Shown here: piece by piece, positions 4,909 to 6,104 of the stretch
Layout of the letters: every line of letters starts with the position of its first letter
Position numbering within the stretch: the stretch's first letter is position 1
DNA from: Desulfuromonadales bacterium
Lineage (GTDB): Bacteria; Desulfobacterota; Desulfuromonadia; Geobacterales; Pseudopelobacteraceae
DNA: 6,104 nt
Assembly (NCBI GenBank): GCA_015688915.1
Contig: JAATGX010000056.1
Span: forward strand, 1-6,104
Direction: 5' to 3'
Translations under genes and position numbers: made by a program
The notes under the pieces: generated by a model
Seen by the model: only the letters and a program-made list of their open reading frames with translations
Told to the model about the DNA's origin: nothing
Database searches by the model: none

Positions 4909-4930
4909 GGTTTCAAACCAAAATGAAACC
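4909..4930. repeat. 22-bp inverted repeat GGTTTCA-N8-TGAAACC, with an 11-bp-phased AAACCAA pair
   Basis: The arms at 4909-4915 and 4924-4930 are perfect 7-bp complements separated by 8 nt. AAACCAA also occurs at 4915-4921 and again at 4926-4932, exactly 11 bp apart. The element could be an operator or a leader-RNA hairpin about 58 bp before the phoB start. No T-tract follows, so it does not look like a terminator. Confidence 0.5.
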
Positions 4931-4987
4931 AAGGCGACGCGAGCGCTTTGCATACGGAATCGGAATCAGTGCTTCCGGGAGGTGCCG

Positions 4988-5671
4988 ATGAAAAAGATCC
5001 TGGTAATCGAAGATGAGAAAGACCTGGCGGATCTGCTGGTCTTCAATCTGGAAAAAGAAGGTTTTAAAATGCTCTGCTCCCATGACGGGATCAGCGGCCT
5101 GGAAGAGGCGCGGCGCGAGGAGCCGGACCTGGTCGTGCTCGACCTGATGCTCCCCGGCATGATGGGAACCGAGGTCTGCAAGGAACTCCGCAAGGAATCG
5201 CGCACCTCGCGTATCCCGGTGTTGATGCTGACCGCCAAGGGGGAGGAGATCGACCGGGTGGTGGGGTTCGAGGTCGGCGCCGACGATTATATCGTCAAAC
5301 CCTTTTCCATGCGCGAACTGCTGCTGCGCATCCGCGCCATCCTCAGGCGCTGCGAAGGGCAGGCGATTCCGCTCTCCGGCAAGCTGCTGACCATGGGCGG
5401 CATCACCATCGAGACCGAACGCCATCGCGTGCTGAGCGGGGATGAAGAGGTGGAACTCACCTCGACGGAGTACAAGCTGCTGCTCTACCTGGTGGAACGT
5501 CCGGGCAGGGTGCTCTCCCGCGAACTGCTGTTGCAGAACGTGTGGAGCTACAACAACATGGGTGACACCCGCACGGTGGATACCCATATAACCCGCCTGC
5601 GGGGCAAGCTGGGTTCAGCGGGCGACCTGATCAAGACCGTGCGCGGTTTCGGCTACAAGCTGGAGGAGTAG
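4988..5671 (+). CDS. phoB: phosphate-regulon response regulator PhoB (OmpR/PhoB family)
   Basis: 227 residues, the usual PhoB length. The receiver domain (1-about 120) has the acidic pair Glu8/Asp9, phospho-acceptor Asp52 in VVLDLMLPG, Thr82 in LMLTAKG and Lys104 in DYIVKPF. The C-terminal winged-helix DNA-binding domain (about 130-225) has ELTSTEYKLLLYLVERPGRV, the recognition region TRTVDTHITRLRGKLG (194-209) and the closing IKTVRGFGYKLEE. It receives phosphate from PhoR and activates phosphate-starvation genes. ATG 4988 is chosen because the receiver fold begins there (MKKILVIEDE) and GGGAGG lies just upstream; the frame is open back to 4865, but that extension is not protein-like. phoR follows after 5 bases. 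OmpR-family paralogues are close in sequence, but the adjacent PhoR-like kinase supports PhoB. Confidence 0.88.
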   Translation: MKKILVIEDEKDLADLLVFNLEKEGFKMLCSHDGISGLEEARREEPDLVVLDLMLPGMMGTEVCKELRKESRTSRIPVLMLTAKGEEIDRVVGFEVGADDYIVKPFSMRELLLRIRAILRRCEGQAIPLSGKLLTMGGITIETERHRVLSGDEEVELTSTEYKLLLYLVERPGRVLSRELLLQNVWSYNNMGDTRTVDTHITRLRGKLGSAGDLIKTVRGFGYKLEE

Positions 5672-5676
5672 GCCTT

Positions 5677-6104
5677 ATGCAATTCCGTGTCAAGCTGATG
5701 CTGTCCTACCTGCTCCTGATCATGCTGATCGCCGGGAGTTTTTACCAGTACACCAACCATCTCCTGGAAAACAACCTGATCGAGGAGAGCCGCGCCACCC
5801 TGATGAGCCAGGCCCACCTGGTGCGGATGCTCGTCAGGGACGGCATGCACGCCTCGCCGCAGAAGCTGGCCGATACTATCGGTTCGGCGGTCAGGGAGCG
5901 CATCACCATCATTGCCCGTGACGGCCGGGTGATCGGCGATTCCGAGGTGGGAGGGGCCAAGCTGGGAGAGATGGAGAACCACCTGGACCGCCCCGAGGTT
6001 CAGCAGGCCCTGCAATCGGGCACGGGAAGCTCCATACGCTATTCGGAAACCCTGCGGATAGATATGCTCTACGTCGCCATGACCTACGGCGATGACCGGG
6101 CCGG
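5677..6104 (+). CDS. phoR: phosphate-regulon sensor histidine kinase PhoR, N-terminal part
   Basis: 142 codons are visible and the frame runs off the window end, so the HAMP, PAS and kinase domains are not seen. A short basic start (MQFRVK) leads into a transmembrane helix at about 7-23. An extracytoplasmic sensor follows with the landmarks RITIIARDGRVIGDSE (75-90), MENHLDRPEVQQAL (99-112), GTGSSIRYSETL (115-126) and DMLYVAM (129-135). The order 'vigDSe...MenH..RPEv..Al..G.GssiRyS.Tl..dmlYvA' is typical of PhoR kinases in which a periplasmic domain lies between two membrane helices. It would autophosphorylate and control PhoB according to phosphate status, normally via PstSCAB/PhoU. AGGAG (5664-5668), inside the phoB 3' end, is 8 nt before the ATG, so the two genes are co-transcribed. 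Confidence 0.85.
   Translation, partial: MQFRVKLMLSYLLLIMLIAGSFYQYTNHLLENNLIEESRATLMSQAHLVRMLVRDGMHASPQKLADTIGSAVRERITIIARDGRVIGDSEVGGAKLGEMENHLDRPEVQQALQSGTGSSIRYSETLRIDMLYVAMTYGDDRA

Larger units (their letters stand above)
4719..4987. promoter_or_regulatory. divergent intergenic regulatory region between the zinc-ribbon gene and phoB
   Basis: A 269-bp AT-rich gap without a convincing gene. Going left on the minus strand, TATAAA (4746-4751) lies suitably upstream of the AGGAGG of the zinc-ribbon gene, but no good -35 is spaced to it. Towards phoB, positions 4831-4932 hold the phased repeats and inverted repeats listed separately. TATTTG (4891-4896) and GTTATT (4901-4906) are possible -10 elements downstream of the repeats; neither is strong. 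The phoB ribosome site is GGGAGG at 4977-4982. Confidence 0.55.

Noticed and set aside
4865..4987. 41-codon N-terminal extension of PhoB
   Set aside because: Receiver domains begin with the MKKILVIEDE strand at 4988, which has its own ribosome site; the extension would read through the inverted repeats and regulatory region.
4913..5587. Minus-strand frame of 224 codons over phoB
   Set aside because: Antisense shadow of a strongly conserved response-regulator gene.
1..6104. CRISPR array, tRNA or rRNA genes, insertion sequence ends
   Set aside because: No regularly spaced repeats, tRNA-like cloverleaf, rRNA sequence, transposase motifs or terminal inverted repeats were seen by eye.

Overview
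The window is GC-rich, densely coded proteobacterial DNA. Shine-Dalgarno sites are strong, and a TatC tail, a PhoB regulator and the first part of a PhoR kinase are present. Gene types and codon use suggest an anaerobic delta-proteobacterium of the Geobacter/Desulfuromonadales kind. That placement is an inference; no marker gene in the window fixes the genus.

Layout. Positions 1-180 hold the 3' end of tatC (+). A spacer of about 100 bp follows, with a small hairpin and a TTGACA promoter candidate. Positions 278-4294 hold six closely packed plus-strand genes: a CBS-CBS-SpoIIE/RsbU-type phosphatase, an RsbW-like GHKL ATPase, a STAS anti-anti-sigma-like protein, a 64-residue unknown protein, a GT28/MGDG-synthase-like glycosyltransferase and a four-helix membrane protein. 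The last two junctions are 4-bp GTGA and ATGA overlaps, so this is probably one operon. Positions 4718-4259 hold a convergent minus-strand unit: a 60-residue four-cysteine (zinc-ribbon-like) protein, a 54-residue protein and an intrinsic terminator that lies inside the 3' end of the plus-strand membrane-protein gene. Positions 4719-4987 are an AT-rich regulatory interval with several 11-bp-phased repeats and inverted repeats. Positions 4988-6104 hold phoB and the 5' part of phoR (+), cut off by the window end.

How the genes may work together. The first three operon genes have the parts of a Rsb-type partner switch: a phosphatase with a ligand-sensing CBS pair, a kinase/anti-sigma-like protein and its STAS antagonist. 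No sigma factor is visible in the window. Co-transcription with a lipid-type glycosyltransferase and an integral membrane protein suggests that the switch serves an envelope or glycolipid response; this is inference.

The least expected observation is that the 64-residue protein of the plus operon and the 54-residue protein of the minus operon share IDxQIEKFRxL at identical residue numbers (16-26). They appear to be two members of one small, unrecognised protein family placed in facing operons.
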